A program made the translations under genes and the position numbers. The notes under the pieces were generated by a model. That model did no database searches. It was not told where the DNA came from and saw nothing but the letters and a program-made list of their open reading frames with translations. Of a DNA stretch of 48,602 nt, positions 42,217 through 48,602 are shown one piece after another. Every line of letters starts with the position of its first letter. The first letter of the stretch is position 1. Origin of the DNA: Gammaproteobacteria bacterium (lineage in GTDB: Bacteria > Pseudomonadota > Gammaproteobacteria > SZUA-152); NCBI GenBank assembly GCA_011321815.1, contig DROS01000042.1, positions 1 through 48,602 on the forward strand, read 5' to 3'.

Positions 42217-43353
42217 ATGACAATCCCGCCTCCCTGGCTAAATGACACCATCGAAATCACAAAACTGTGTAACCTGTTCATTGACCGCTTAAACAAACAA
42301 CCCGCCTCGGAGCGCCAGAAACCTGTTGAAATCCCGCTCAATAAAAAAACCATTCCCAGTCTGTTCATACAAGGTGAAACCGCAGACCATCTCTGGGATT
42401 TAATCAAAAGCCTGGAAGAAGACCACCAGATTTTCCATATCAGGAAGAAAAAGCACAAAGACCCCTTTGCCCCGGAATACATACAAGCAAGATTGATTTT
42501 ACAAAGCAGGGGAGAGGACGTTTTACGCGGCTGGTTACAACGAGAAAAAGGTTTTACGCCATTACAGGCATGGCGTAAAACCGTCACCGCAAACCAACAT
42601 CGTTTTCCAGGAAAAACAGAAAAATTATCTGCCCATCATGTTGCAATGTATGGCATGAATGAAGAGGATATTGTTGAAGCCTTTGCCCGTCTTGCAAATT
42701 ACCAACAGGCAGGACTAAGCCTGCGACAACTAAGCAGCCGTTGTTTTTATGGCGATTCAAAATTTCTGGATAACCGCGAAGAGCTGATTCGTGAACTGTA
42801 CCCGGACTTACAAATAAGTCCCCGGCCAGTGATGGTCAACATTTTTATTCCCGTAACAATCCATGGCATTTTATTTATTGAAAATCAGGACAGCTATACT
42901 CGCGCCATCACAGGCAGCCCAGCCATGTGTAAAAACTGGGTGTTGGTGTATGTGGCTGGGTTCAAAGGCAGTGCGGCACGTATCAGACAACCGGACGGTG
43001 TTAGCCTGCATTACCACGGTAAAAGTAACAATGTCCTGCAAAAACAACTGGAAGCCTGGTGGTTTGCACAACAAACGAATGAATGGCCAGTATGCTTTTG
43101 GGGTGATATGGATTATTCCGGCATGGGTATTCTCAAAGCATTGAAACAACGTTTTCCCGAAGTTTATGCCTGGCCGCCGGGTTATGAACCCATGCTGAAA
43201 TTATTACAACAACAAAAAGGTCACTTATCTGAAATGGTCGACAAGCAGGCGCAGCAAGATCCGGGTATTACCGGCTGTGAATTTGCCGATAAAGTATTGC
43301 TGCCTGCTATGCGCCAGAAACAGGCATTCATTGACCAGGAAGTTATCTATTGA
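42217..43353 (+). CDS. jetD: Wadjet JetD (TOPRIM nuclease, DUF3322-DUF2220)
   Basis: The nuclease of Wadjet, which cleaves the plasmid after DNA extrusion. The 378-residue protein has an N-terminal arm domain (DUF3322-like, about 1-190) and a C-terminal TOPRIM domain (DUF2220-like). The TOPRIM Glu is in FIENQDSYT (E222), and the acidic pair is in WGDMDYSGMGIL (D297 and D299). All three catalytic acids are present, so the system looks intact. It is separated from jetC by a 178-base gap containing the palindromic repeat. The integron array begins about 95 bases after its stop. Confidence 0.9.
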   Translation: MTIPPPWLNDTIEITKLCNLFIDRLNKQPASERQKPVEIPLNKKTIPSLFIQGETADHLWDLIKSLEEDHQIFHIRKKKHKDPFAPEYIQARLILQSRGEDVLRGWLQREKGFTPLQAWRKTVTANQHRFPGKTEKLSAHHVAMYGMNEEDIVEAFARLANYQQAGLSLRQLSSRCFYGDSKFLDNREELIRELYPDLQISPRPVMVNIFIPVTIHGILFIENQDSYTRAITGSPAMCKNWVLVYVAGFKGSAARIRQPDGVSLHYHGKSNNVLQKQLEAWWFAQQTNEWPVCFWGDMDYSGMGILKALKQRFPEVYAWPPGYEPMLKLLQQQKGHLSEMVDKQAQQDPGITGCEFADKVLLPAMRQKQAFIDQEVIY

Positions 43354-43447
43354 ATGTTATTATTTTTAAGCGTCGTAAAAAATAATGAGGAAATAGGGGG
43401 TAGGCGACTATTAAAGGTATTATTACTACACTAATATTTTTCTTGAA

Positions 43448-43524
43448 ATATAACGACAGTGCCCACCGGCAAATTACGGGTGCAGCGAGTAATTTGTCCG
43501 TGTGAAGCACATTGTTTGTTATAA
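43448..43524 (-). other. attC site, terminal site of the cassette array
   Basis: Read on the minus strand it runs from TTATAAC (R'' side) to GTTATAT (R' side). Inside, CAAATTAC pairs with GTAATTTG around GGGTGCAGCGA, with a further GTG/CAC pairing, giving the imperfect palindrome expected of attC. It follows the ParE gene directly and is the last array feature before the Wadjet locus. Confidence 0.7.
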
Positions 43525-43806
43525 ATTCCTTTCATTTTCTTTGTTGTGCCAGATTCTCAATACATATATAATTTTTTCTGCGATAAGGTAACGTACTGTA
43601 TAGCTGGTTATATAAAGATCGCGGATTTGCTCTGGATCAGGGGCTTTCAAAACGGGTAGCCCAATTTTTGGAAATTGCTTCAGCTTTTCAACACCCTCTT
43701 GAAGATCTATTGCTATTCGACGGGCTGCGAATGGGTTCTTCGCCTCTACAAATTCCACCGCTCTTCGGAGATCATCGATTGACTCCGGCGAAAACCTTAT
43801 TCTCAT
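43519..43806 (-). CDS. ParE/RelE-family toxin
   Basis: A 95-residue toxin of the ParE/RelE superfamily. The blocks RFSPESIDDLRRAVEFV, FAARRIAIDLQEGVEKL, FPKIGLPV and the closing YLIAEKIIYVLRIWHNKEN fit the family. ParE members block gyrase and RelE members cut mRNA; I cannot decide which from sequence. The start overlaps the antitoxin gene end by four bases (ATGA), antitoxin first. The pair forms one integron cassette; the stop lies inside the attC site. Confidence 0.88.
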   Translation of the reverse strand: MRIRFSPESIDDLRRAVEFVEAKNPFAARRIAIDLQEGVEKLKQFPKIGLPVLKAPDPEQIRDLYITSYTVRYLIAEKIIYVLRIWHNKENERNL

Positions 43807-44069
43807 AATTTAGGTGGAGATTTGCGATCCTTGGTGCCCCAGCTATTCAACCAGGCATTCACATCCGATTCATCAATGGATTTACCAGCCTTAATGGATT
43901 CAAGCGCTTTGAGTGTATCCTGCCACCTTGAGTCTTCCAGTGATTGTCTTGCAAGAAACTCCTTAATAGCTTGATTTATAATGTAATTTTTACTCCTGTC
44001 AAGCTTCTTTGCAAGGGATTCCAGGGGTTTCTCAATATCGTCAGTAATCCGAATACTCGTAATGCCCAT
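43803..44069 (-). CDS. Ribbon-helix-helix antitoxin of the ParE-like toxin
   Basis: An 88-residue antitoxin. The N-terminal half is a ribbon-helix-helix DNA-binding domain (SIRITDDIEKPLESLAKKL then RSKNYIINQAIKEFL). The C-terminal half (SIDESDVNAWLNSWG) is the probable toxin-binding arm. It should neutralise the ParE-like protein and repress the pair. Such modules are common in large cassette arrays, where they are thought to prevent loss of the array. Confidence 0.88.
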   Translation of the reverse strand: MGITSIRITDDIEKPLESLAKKLDRSKNYIINQAIKEFLARQSLEDSRWQDTLKALESIKAGKSIDESDVNAWLNSWGTKDRKSPPKL

Positions 44070-44136
44070 AAACTAGCCTCAATGTAGTGGTTTGTAATAC
44101 ATATTAGTACAATCAAGGCGATGTGGCTAGAGGAAT

Positions 44137-44208
44137 TTATAACGACCAAGCTGTGCGGCGCAAACGAAGCGCAGCGTAGTTTGTGCCCGAGCGAGCGCAT
44201 TGTTAGAT
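44137..44208 (-). other. attC site
   Basis: On the minus strand it runs from ATCTAAC, a perfect RYYYAAC core, to GTTATAA, over 72 bases. The interior has the mirror pairs GCGCAAAC and GTTTGTGC around GAAGCGCAGCGTA. It lies just after the lipoprotein gene and ends the two-gene peptidase/lipoprotein cassette. Confidence 0.85.
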
Positions 44209-44212
44209 TTAT

Positions 44213-44689
44213 TTACTTGCACGTTGGCCCTGACGCATATCCAAGATAATAATAACCCTCCCAAATTACTGAACCCCTTTGGGATACAGAGAATTGTATT
44301 CCTTCCGTAGTATTGCAAAACGCATAATCGAGGCTAGATATATTTTCGGGCTTAAAAATCCCTATTGCAAAATTTACAGTTTCTTTAGATTTAACTCGAT
44401 AAAAGAAGTATCCGGCATTATTATTAATATCAGCCCTATCATCAAGCAACGGGTAACATTCCTCCCCTGTTGTTGCTTTTTTTATAATCACAGCTTTTTC
44501 AATAGTTTTTTTATCGCCAAGATGTATCAACGTAAAGTGTTGTTGAGAAGAAATATTTGAATTTTTTATTGCCAAACAGTTCCCATGCATCCAACCCACC
44601 TCACTATCTAAATTCTCATTAATCGGTTGCGAAAGTGATGAGCAAGATATTATTGCGAAGGAAATTATCGTAGTTAGAATTAATTTCAT
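44213..44689 (-). CDS. Predicted lipoprotein, partner of the M15-like peptidase cassette gene
   Basis: A 158-residue protein of no family I recognise. It has a lipoprotein signal (hydrophobic residues 3-15, lipobox IISC at 13-16), so it should be a lipid-anchored envelope protein. The mature part has four further Cys (in GNCLA, EECYP, AFCNT and PTCK) and ends with an aromatic VIWEGYYYLGY. It starts six bases after the stop of the peptidase gene, and both share one attC, so they travel as one unit. An immunity role is an inference, supported only by position and predicted location. Confidence 0.7.
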   Translation of the reverse strand: MKLILTTIISFAIISCSSLSQPINENLDSEVGWMHGNCLAIKNSNISSQQHFTLIHLGDKKTIEKAVIIKKATTGEECYPLLDDRADINNNAGYFFYRVKSKETVNFAIGIFKPENISSLDYAFCNTTEGIQFSVSQRGSVIWEGYYYLGYASGPTCK

Positions 44690-44695
44690 TTCATT

Positions 44696-45265
44696 TCATC
44701 GTCCATTATATGACCAATGCGGAGCATCAGTTTTTAATTTTTTCACGCCATAGGAGACCCCAATAGAATGGAGTACAATATTGGTATTTACATTGAGGGA
44801 ATATGTTACCGACACTTCAGATCTATCTTTTTTCTTAACCTTTATAGTGCCGGTCCATTTTATCGTCATATCAACCGCTTTACCGTTGATGTGATTGCTT
44901 GTCAATGAAGGAGGGTTGATGCTTCTAGGTGGAACAGCTAAGCCAAACCCATTAACCATTTCTAGCGCACCAGCTTTGCTCTTTGTCAAATCTCCATGAT
45001 CCCATTCTATATCGACTGCGATCTTTTTTTGCCTCAGATGGTTTACACTTACCTTGTGAAGTTTTCCAAGACCAGTGAAAAAGATATGCTCTTTTATCAC
45101 TTTTTTTGTTGTTGATATATCAACTGTAGCACCAGCATCCGTTAATGCTTTAACAAATGTTTTCACCCCATTTTCAAAGGTAATTTCAAGATCATCCACC
45201 TTGTTGCTATTTTTTGCATGAGCATTTGCCCATGTAACCCAATATATCCCACTCTTTGTAGCCAT
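44696..45265 (-). CDS. M15-like cell-wall peptidase in an integron cassette
   Basis: A 189-residue protein whose motifs resemble M15-type zinc DD-peptidases and L-Ala-D-Glu endopeptidases. SNHINGKAVDM (about 124-134) fits SxHxxGxAxD, holding two zinc ligands, and DAPHWS near the C terminus fits the third His. Upstream, a helix with FVKALTDAGATVDIST resembles the start of such domains, although the usual RxxxRQ pattern is not plain. There is no signal peptide, so it reaches the wall, if it does, by lysis or a secretion system. It is the first gene of a two-gene cassette whose second gene encodes a lipoprotein. Family assignment rests on two motifs. Confidence 0.65.
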   Translation of the reverse strand: MATKSGIYWVTWANAHAKNSNKVDDLEITFENGVKTFVKALTDAGATVDISTTKKVIKEHIFFTGLGKLHKVSVNHLRQKKIAVDIEWDHGDLTKSKAGALEMVNGFGLAVPPRSINPPSLTSNHINGKAVDMTIKWTGTIKVKKKDRSEVSVTYSLNVNTNIVLHSIGVSYGVKKLKTDAPHWSYNGR

Positions 45266-45285
45266 CTATTTCTCTAGTTTTTTAA

Positions 45286-45343
45286 ATCTAACGATAAAAT
45301 TCAGCGGCGCAATTTTTGCGTCCGCTGGAATGCCTTGTTAGCC
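45286..45343 (-). other. attC site
   Basis: A compact 58-base site. On the minus strand it runs from GGCTAAC (R'' side) to GTTAGAT, with interior palindrome CAGCGG/CCGCTG flanking GCAATTTTTGCG. It is nested in the 3' end of the antitoxin gene, which reads into it (ANKAFQRTQKLRR tail), a common feature of such cassettes. Confidence 0.85.
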
Positions 45344-45615
45344 ATTAAATCCTGGAATCCACCAGAGACGTACTTATGAAGGACGCTAGATACTAGTGTC
45401 TGATATGGAATCCCTTCCTCAAGCGCCCGCCTCTGAAGTGACTCCAGATCACGACTAGAAATCCGGATGTTAATCCGCTTATCCTTTTTGAATGTTTCCT
45501 CGGCAGCTGTTTGCAGCATTTTTTTTCGCCTGGGTGTGAGCACAGATTTGAACTCACCTGCTTCAAAATCTTTAAGAATTTCTTTTTCCTCTTTGTTCAG
45601 TTTAGGCTTAGTCAT
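45301..45615 (-). CDS. BrnA-like ribbon-helix-helix antitoxin
   Basis: A 104-residue antitoxin following a BrnT-like toxin. An N-terminal arm (LNKEEKEILKDFEAGEFKSV) precedes a ribbon-helix-helix domain (INIRISSRDLESLQRRALEE then PYQTLVSSVLHKYV). The last 15 residues are encoded by the attC site. The start overlaps the toxin gene end by four bases (ATGA). It should neutralise the toxin and repress the operon. Confidence 0.85.
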   Translation of the reverse strand: MTKPKLNKEEKEILKDFEAGEFKSVLTPRRKKMLQTAAEETFKKDKRINIRISSRDLESLQRRALEEGIPYQTLVSSVLHKYVSGGFQDLMANKAFQRTQKLRR

Positions 45616-45902
45616 GATTTCTCTCCAAGATATTGTTCGGTCGCCTTTCTGCTCGGAATCACTGTTTTTAAGAAGATCTCTTTTCGGTTTTCAACATAGG
45701 GTACAAGATGCACATAACCATCTATGTCGATAACAAAAATTCGTTGACTCGGATATTTGTCGCTGTTTGGATGCTCAATATCGTCCAGTAATGCGCCTTG
45801 CTGTAAATAGAAAACAATGTCCTCAAACGAAACCCCACGCTCTACAATAAGCTGTTGGTTTTTCTCAGGATTCCAGTTGATCGGCTTCATGAAATACAGC
45901 AT
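45612..45902 (-). CDS. BrnT-like ribonuclease toxin
   Basis: A 96-residue protein with the BrnT-type layout: WNPEKNQQLIVERGVSFEDI at the start, RIFVIDIDGYVHLVPYVE in the middle and a Lys/Arg-rich C-terminal strand region. BrnT toxins are RelE-fold ribonucleases whose gene precedes the antitoxin gene, as here. The first ATG is at 45902; an in-frame ATG four codons on (45890) begins MKPINW and may be the real start. Confidence 0.78.
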   Translation of the reverse strand: MLYFMKPINWNPEKNQQLIVERGVSFEDIVFYLQQGALLDDIEHPNSDKYPSQRIFVIDIDGYVHLVPYVENRKEIFLKTVIPSRKATEQYLGEKS

Positions 45903-45948
45903 AGCATATATGTGTGCCTTTTGGCATCAAGTCTGATATTTTGTTGAT

Positions 45949-45988
45949 GGCTAACGACCTCGTCAGCGGCTGGATGTGCTTGTTATAC
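45949..45988 (-). other. Short or degenerate attC-like site
   Basis: On the minus strand GTATAAC and GTTAGCC cores frame only 40 bases, with CAGCGGCTG as the sole internal symmetry. Known attC sites are mostly longer than about 55 bases, so this one may be truncated. Its place between the NTF2-like gene and the BrnT gene is as expected. Confidence 0.5.
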
Positions 45989-45992
45989 GGCG

Positions 45993-46406
45993 CTAATTAA
46001 TATATTCAATATCGATATTTACCTGCGCCCACAGCTTCCAAACACCGGACTCCTTCCTAAATAACTGGACCATATCGATTTCATTATTTCGAAATGCTGG
46101 ACCTGATATTTTCTTAGTAGATTGCTTAACTCTCGCATACGCAAGATCTCCATCATAAGCAATAAATTTGAAGCTAAGTAATTCATAAGACAGCTTGTAG
46201 CTGCCAAATATCTGCGGCAGCATATTCTTTGTTGGAAGATATGCTGGAGACTGAGAATGCATTGTAGACATGCTCCTATCTGCGTCTTCTTCTTGAATGT
46301 ATTTCAGATTATTTAAAATATTATTTTTTAGTACGTCGGTTATTTCTGAGTTAGCAACGACAGCATTCGGCATCAAAGATACTACTAACACCAATATAAA
46401 TTTCAT
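45993..46406 (-). CDS. Exported NTF2/SnoaL-like protein
   Basis: A 137-residue protein with a signal peptide (about 1-19, ending VVANS). The mature part has the rhythm of a small NTF2-like fold: an N-terminal helix pair with a serine-rich turn, then strands YELLSFKFIAYDGDLAYARVKQ, MVQLFRKESGVWKLWAQVNID. No catalytic residues are evident. It is a single-gene cassette; function is unknown. Confidence 0.65.
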   Translation of the reverse strand: MKFILVLVVSLMPNAVVANSEITDVLKNNILNNLKYIQEEDADRSMSTMHSQSPAYLPTKNMLPQIFGSYKLSYELLSFKFIAYDGDLAYARVKQSTKKISGPAFRNNEIDMVQLFRKESGVWKLWAQVNIDIEYIN

Positions 46407-46519
46407 TTACTACTCTCCCTTCACTTCCAATGAATGTTTGCTAGCTAGGTAAAAATCTATAGGCTAAATAATTAATAGAGTTATTCTTATGCGCCTGGAA
46501 AATGTAGAGCTCGTTTACC

Positions 46520-46589
46520 ATATAATGCCTACATCAGTGGACACAAAAAAACGGCGTTTTTGATGGTCCTCTGGGTGTTTTTGTTAGAT
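46520..46589 (-). other. attC-like site with one altered core
   Basis: On the minus strand it starts with a perfect core (ATCTAAC) and has a long internal palindrome (GGACCATCAAAAA mirrored by TTTTTGTGTCC around CGCCGT). The distal core reads ATTATAT where GTTRRRY is expected, so the recombining G of GTT is changed. The site may be recombination-defective. Confidence 0.6.
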
Positions 46590-46593
46590 TGAT

Positions 46594-46941
46594 CTAATCT
46601 AGTGCTGCCATTATTTCGCTTGGCTTGTAACCACGAATCACTTTATTATTTACCACTAATAGTGGAACTCCATTACCATTTAGTGCTTTGTAGTCATTAG
46701 CGCCTTTTTCTGATTTTTCTATATCATACTCCTGATATTCTATGTTATTAGATGCCATGAATTCTCTTGCTTTTTCACAATACCCACACCACTGAGTAGC
46801 GTAAAGTATTACACCGTTGTCTCCATCAACCGTGTCTTGCGTATATACGAATTCAGTCACATTTGTTTCTGGCTCAGTTAAATACCAATTCAAAAACCCT
46901 GCGAATATTAATAAGACAAACAATTTATTAAACATTAACAA
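46594..46941 (-). CDS. Membrane-anchored glutaredoxin-like protein
   Basis: A 115-residue thiol oxidoreductase. A hydrophobic N-terminal segment (about 5-20) anchors or exports it. The glutaredoxin/thioredoxin-fold domain has the active site WCGYC (residues 51-55), the cis-Pro in NGVPLLVV and the closing IRGYKPSEIMAAL. An envelope thiol role is likely. It is a single-gene cassette with no partner to indicate a substrate. Confidence 0.85.
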   Translation of the reverse strand: MLMFNKLFVLLIFAGFLNWYLTEPETNVTEFVYTQDTVDGDNGVILYATQWCGYCEKAREFMASNNIEYQEYDIEKSEKGANDYKALNGNGVPLLVVNNKVIRGYKPSEIMAALD

Positions 46942-46963
46942 CCCCTTGTAAATTTAATGCCAG

Positions 46964-47063
46964 CAATAACCAGCGTTTTGTAGCGTTGGGAGGCTTGTGC
47001 TAGGATTTTTTAGCACAAACGAGCAACGCGGAAAAACGTCCGAGTTGATTGCTTTTGTTATGT
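46964..47063 (-). other. attC site (long form)
   Basis: A 100-base site. On the minus strand it runs from ACATAAC to GTTATTG. The interior is an extended palindrome including CGTTGGGAGGCTTGTGCTA and its partner TAGCACAAACGAGCAACG. It resembles the site at 48361-48461 closely, so the two share a recent ancestor. Confidence 0.85.
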
Positions 47064-47351
47064 GTGTTTTTCATATTCTCGTTCGATCTTAGCAACCTGA
47101 ACTTTATACTTGGTGTACCAGTGTTTCCGCCCGATAGCCTGAGCCTTAATATGTTCTGGATCATTCTTCCACCTTTCAATATGCTTCAGGCTAGGCCAGT
47201 ACGAAATTGCGATTTCCTGCCCACCTTCTGATACAGCATTAAATTCCATGCAGCCATATTTTTCGATAGCGAGAGACCTCATTTTCTTAGCCATGAGCGA
47301 ATATTCGTCATCAAGCTCATTTATTCTGGCTGTAAAAATAACGGCATACAC
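47058..47351 (-). CDS. Antibiotic biosynthesis monooxygenase (ABM) domain protein
   Basis: A 97-residue single-domain protein of the dimeric ferredoxin-like ABM fold. YAVIFTARINELDDEYSLMA, the central GGQEIAISYWPSLKHIERW and DPEHIKAQAIGRKHWYTKYKVQVAKI are typical. Close relatives are frequent integron cassette genes; the substrate is unknown. It lies three bases after the YjbR-like gene in the same cassette, and its stop is within attC. Confidence 0.85.
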   Translation of the reverse strand: MYAVIFTARINELDDEYSLMAKKMRSLAIEKYGCMEFNAVSEGGQEIAISYWPSLKHIERWKNDPEHIKAQAIGRKHWYTKYKVQVAKIEREYEKHT

Positions 47352-47354
47352 GAG

Positions 47355-47714
47355 CTAGTTCATTCCTTTTAAACTTTCTTTCTCTTTTTTAGTCAATTTA
47401 CTAACCACCAGTTCATATGATTTATCAGATAGGTCTTTAATTATTTCCAATGGCAATTCGTCATTTAGGGAAATGGTGATCCAGTGCTTTTTGTTCATGT
47501 AATAGCCGGGGGTTACCGAATCGTACTGCCCCACTAGCGCTTCAGCATCTACTGGGTTCGCTTTTAATGTGACTCTGGGTATTTCTTCTTTTTGAGACAC
47601 CAAGGCATACATTTTACCCATGACCTTATACACCAAAGCCTCCGGCCCGAATGGATAGCTTGATTCTCCACCTTTCAATTCTGATAAGTATTTTTCAATT
47701 TTATCTTTATCCAT
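47355..47714 (-). CDS. MmcQ/YjbR-family protein (DUF419)
   Basis: A 119-residue protein with a CyaY-like fold. Family features are the start SSYPFGPEALVYKVMGKMYAL, then PRVTLKANPVDAEALVGQY, the conserved GYYMNKKHWITISL and a helical end. YjbR-like proteins may bind DNA, but no cellular role is established. It is the first gene of the two-gene cassette with the ABM protein. Confidence 0.88.
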   Translation of the reverse strand: MDKDKIEKYLSELKGGESSYPFGPEALVYKVMGKMYALVSQKEEIPRVTLKANPVDAEALVGQYDSVTPGYYMNKKHWITISLNDELPLEIIKDLSDKSYELVVSKLTKKEKESLKGMN

Positions 47715-47743
47715 AAGCTAAATGTCACCCATTCGCTAGACAC

Positions 47744-47833
47744 ACATAACGCTTAAACTCAGTTGACCAGCAATGCGGCGTGCAGCGAAGTGAAACGGCG
47801 TATTGCTGGGTCAATCGCAGTGATTTGTTAGGG
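47744..47833 (-). other. attC site
   Basis: A 90-base site. On the minus strand it runs from CCCTAAC (directly after the lipoprotein stop) to GTTATGT. Interior mirror pairs are GACCCAGCAATACGCCG and CGGCATTGCTGGTC around a TTCACTTCGCTGCACG loop. Confidence 0.9.
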
Positions 47834-47836
47834 CCG

Positions 47837-48346
47837 CTATTTAATGAGGCAATCATTGAAGTTTATAGCGTCACCGCCGGTTTGAGAAAAACCAAATTTG
47901 AGGGGTTCTACTGTTAGCGTGTTTGAAAAACACAATGTGTCATTATTAATTGTGTAAAAGGTGTCTACTGTAAATACGTCGTTAGGTACTTTAAAAATAA
48001 TTGTAATTGCATAGCCTTTTATGCCTTCTTGCAAAGTGGTTTCGCCTTTATCAATATAAGTTGGTGGAGTGAGCGTATTGGTTGTTGGTGGTTGAGACTT
48101 TGTTAGGCATTGCGAATCGTCATAGTTTACTGGTGAAAATTGTATGAAGCCATCAGTAGTAAACTCATATTTTCCGATGACCCACAAAGGTATAAGTGCG
48201 CCACTTGAATCTGCTGCCTGAATACATGATTGTGTAAACCACACACCTGTAATTGGTGATGTGCCAATTGTTGAAGATGTAGTATCGCCTGAGTTACCAC
48301 AGGCGCTGATGATAATTGAAGTAATGATTAATGTTAAAAGTTTCAT
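47837..48346 (-). CDS. Predicted lipoprotein, function unknown
   Basis: A 169-residue cassette protein with a lipoprotein signal (lipobox IISAC, Cys16). The mature part has a Ser/Thr linker, then a beta-rich stretch starting TGVWFTQSCIQ with ITGVW-type small-lipocalin-like rhythm; further Cys are in SQCLT, DTLCF and NDCLIK. I do not recognise a family. It is the most upstream complete cassette in the window, nearest the expected promoter. Confidence 0.65.
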   Translation of the reverse strand: MKLLTLIITSIIISACGNSGDTTSSTIGTSPITGVWFTQSCIQAADSSGALIPLWVIGKYEFTTDGFIQFSPVNYDDSQCLTKSQPPTTNTLTPPTYIDKGETTLQEGIKGYAITIIFKVPNDVFTVDTFYTINNDTLCFSNTLTVEPLKFGFSQTGGDAINFNDCLIK

Positions 48347-48360
48347 AATGTCATTTTATG

Positions 48361-48461
48361 TCCTAACGCCGCAAATCACCGGCACGTTGGGGCAACGGGA
48401 GGCTTGTGGCATTCGCCACAAACGAGCGTTGCGGAAATGTGTCCGAGTGAATTTGCCTTGT
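48361..48461 (-). other. attC site interrupted by a group II intron
   Basis: The distal part is complete on the minus strand, ending GTTAGGA at 48361-48367, with the palindrome arms GAGGCTTGTGGC and GCCACAAACGAGCG in the middle. The proximal core is cut after TTGT (plus strand 48458-48461), where the intron starts. The missing TARRRY half should follow the intron outside the window. Confidence 0.75.
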
Positions 48462-48602
48462 GTACGCCCGACATGGGCATAAACTGATGGGGTGTAAGTC
48501 CCCTGTAGGAGTACCTCCGTTTTTTCTCATAGAGACGATGATAACTACTAGCCGACGGCAAGGGCAACCTCGCGAGATGTTGTCTGAAGGAAGCCCGAGC
48601 GC
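48462..48602 (+). mobile_element. Group IIC intron, 5' part
   Basis: The sequence starts GTACGCCCGACATGGGC, one base from the class IIC 5' consensus GTGCGCCC. It continues with the domain I features GGGGTGTAAGTCCCC, ACTACTAGCCGACGGCAAGG and GTCTGAAGGAAGC, which are strongly conserved in these ribozymes. It lies on the plus strand, opposite to the cassettes, inside attC after TTGT. That is the target described for class C-attC introns. The reverse transcriptase gene and 3' end lie beyond the window. Confidence 0.88.

Noticed and set aside
36076-43353. Chromosomal MksBEF condensin without defence role
   Set aside because: The presence of the TOPRIM nuclease gene jetD with its catalytic acids and the 1218-residue JetC fit Wadjet better than the three-gene MksBEF.
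43448-48461. CRISPR array
   Set aside because: The recurring intergenic motifs are imperfect palindromes with GTTRRRY/RYYYAAC cores and large genes between them, which fits attC sites and not short regular repeats with spacers.

Overview
The window reads as chromosomal DNA of a gammaproteobacterium. The strongest taxonomic cue is the run hfq-hflX-hflK-hflC-yjeT(DUF2065)-hisZ-purA, in the usual gammaproteobacterial order. tadA, leuA, rimI, miaA and uup also look gammaproteobacterial. A GH100 neutral invertase, several c-di-GMP proteins and a Czc-type efflux system point to a free-living environmental bacterium. I cannot name the genus from sequence alone.

Layout. (1) 1-1274: tadA and a tRNA-Ser(CGA) lie between two inverted copies of a palindromic MITE-like element; the left copy is cut by the window edge. 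(2) 1595-1936: a small secreted coiled-coil protein. (3) 2372-8580: a signalling cluster of REC-PAS-GGDEF-EAL, a membrane histidine kinase whose phospho-acceptor His is replaced by Gln, a single-domain response regulator, and REC-GGDEF-EAL. (4) 8625-10841 (minus): a three-gene overlapping operon with a mini MerR-like HTH protein, a ParA ATPase fused to a CBM48/AMPK-type glycogen-binding domain, and a protein that looks like a P-loop-less MinD/ParA relative. (5) A divergent intergenic region with two intrinsic terminators and no gene to terminate, then the GH100 invertase, an HDOD protein, uup, leuA, a family-4 uracil-DNA glycosylase and rimI. (6) 19257-25551 (minus): a czcCBA-like metal efflux operon led by a His-rich membrane protein. 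(7) 25639-33880: miaA followed by the hfq-to-purA block. (8) 34181-35788: a PhoA-family alkaline phosphatase.

(9) 36076-43353: a complete four-gene Wadjet (JetABCD, MksFEB+G-like) plasmid-defence locus. Long imperfect palindromes of one repeat family sit before jetA, between jetB and jetC, and between jetC and jetD. (10) 43448-48602: the distal end of an integron cassette array. All cassette genes are on the minus strand and are separated by attC sites, so the integrase should lie to the right, outside the window. The cassettes carry a ParDE-like pair, a lipoprotein plus M15-like peptidase, a BrnTA-like pair, an NTF2-like protein, a glutaredoxin, an ABM-domain protein plus a YjbR protein, and a lipoprotein. 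The last attC is split by the 5' end of a group IIC intron running off the window, in the orientation typical of attC-targeting introns.

The best candidates for something little described are the ParA-CBM48 operon (possibly glycogen or polysaccharide granule positioning), the M15 peptidase/lipoprotein cassette (possibly effector and immunity), and the hairpin repeats that punctuate the Wadjet locus. All functions are from motif reading by eye; no database search was run.
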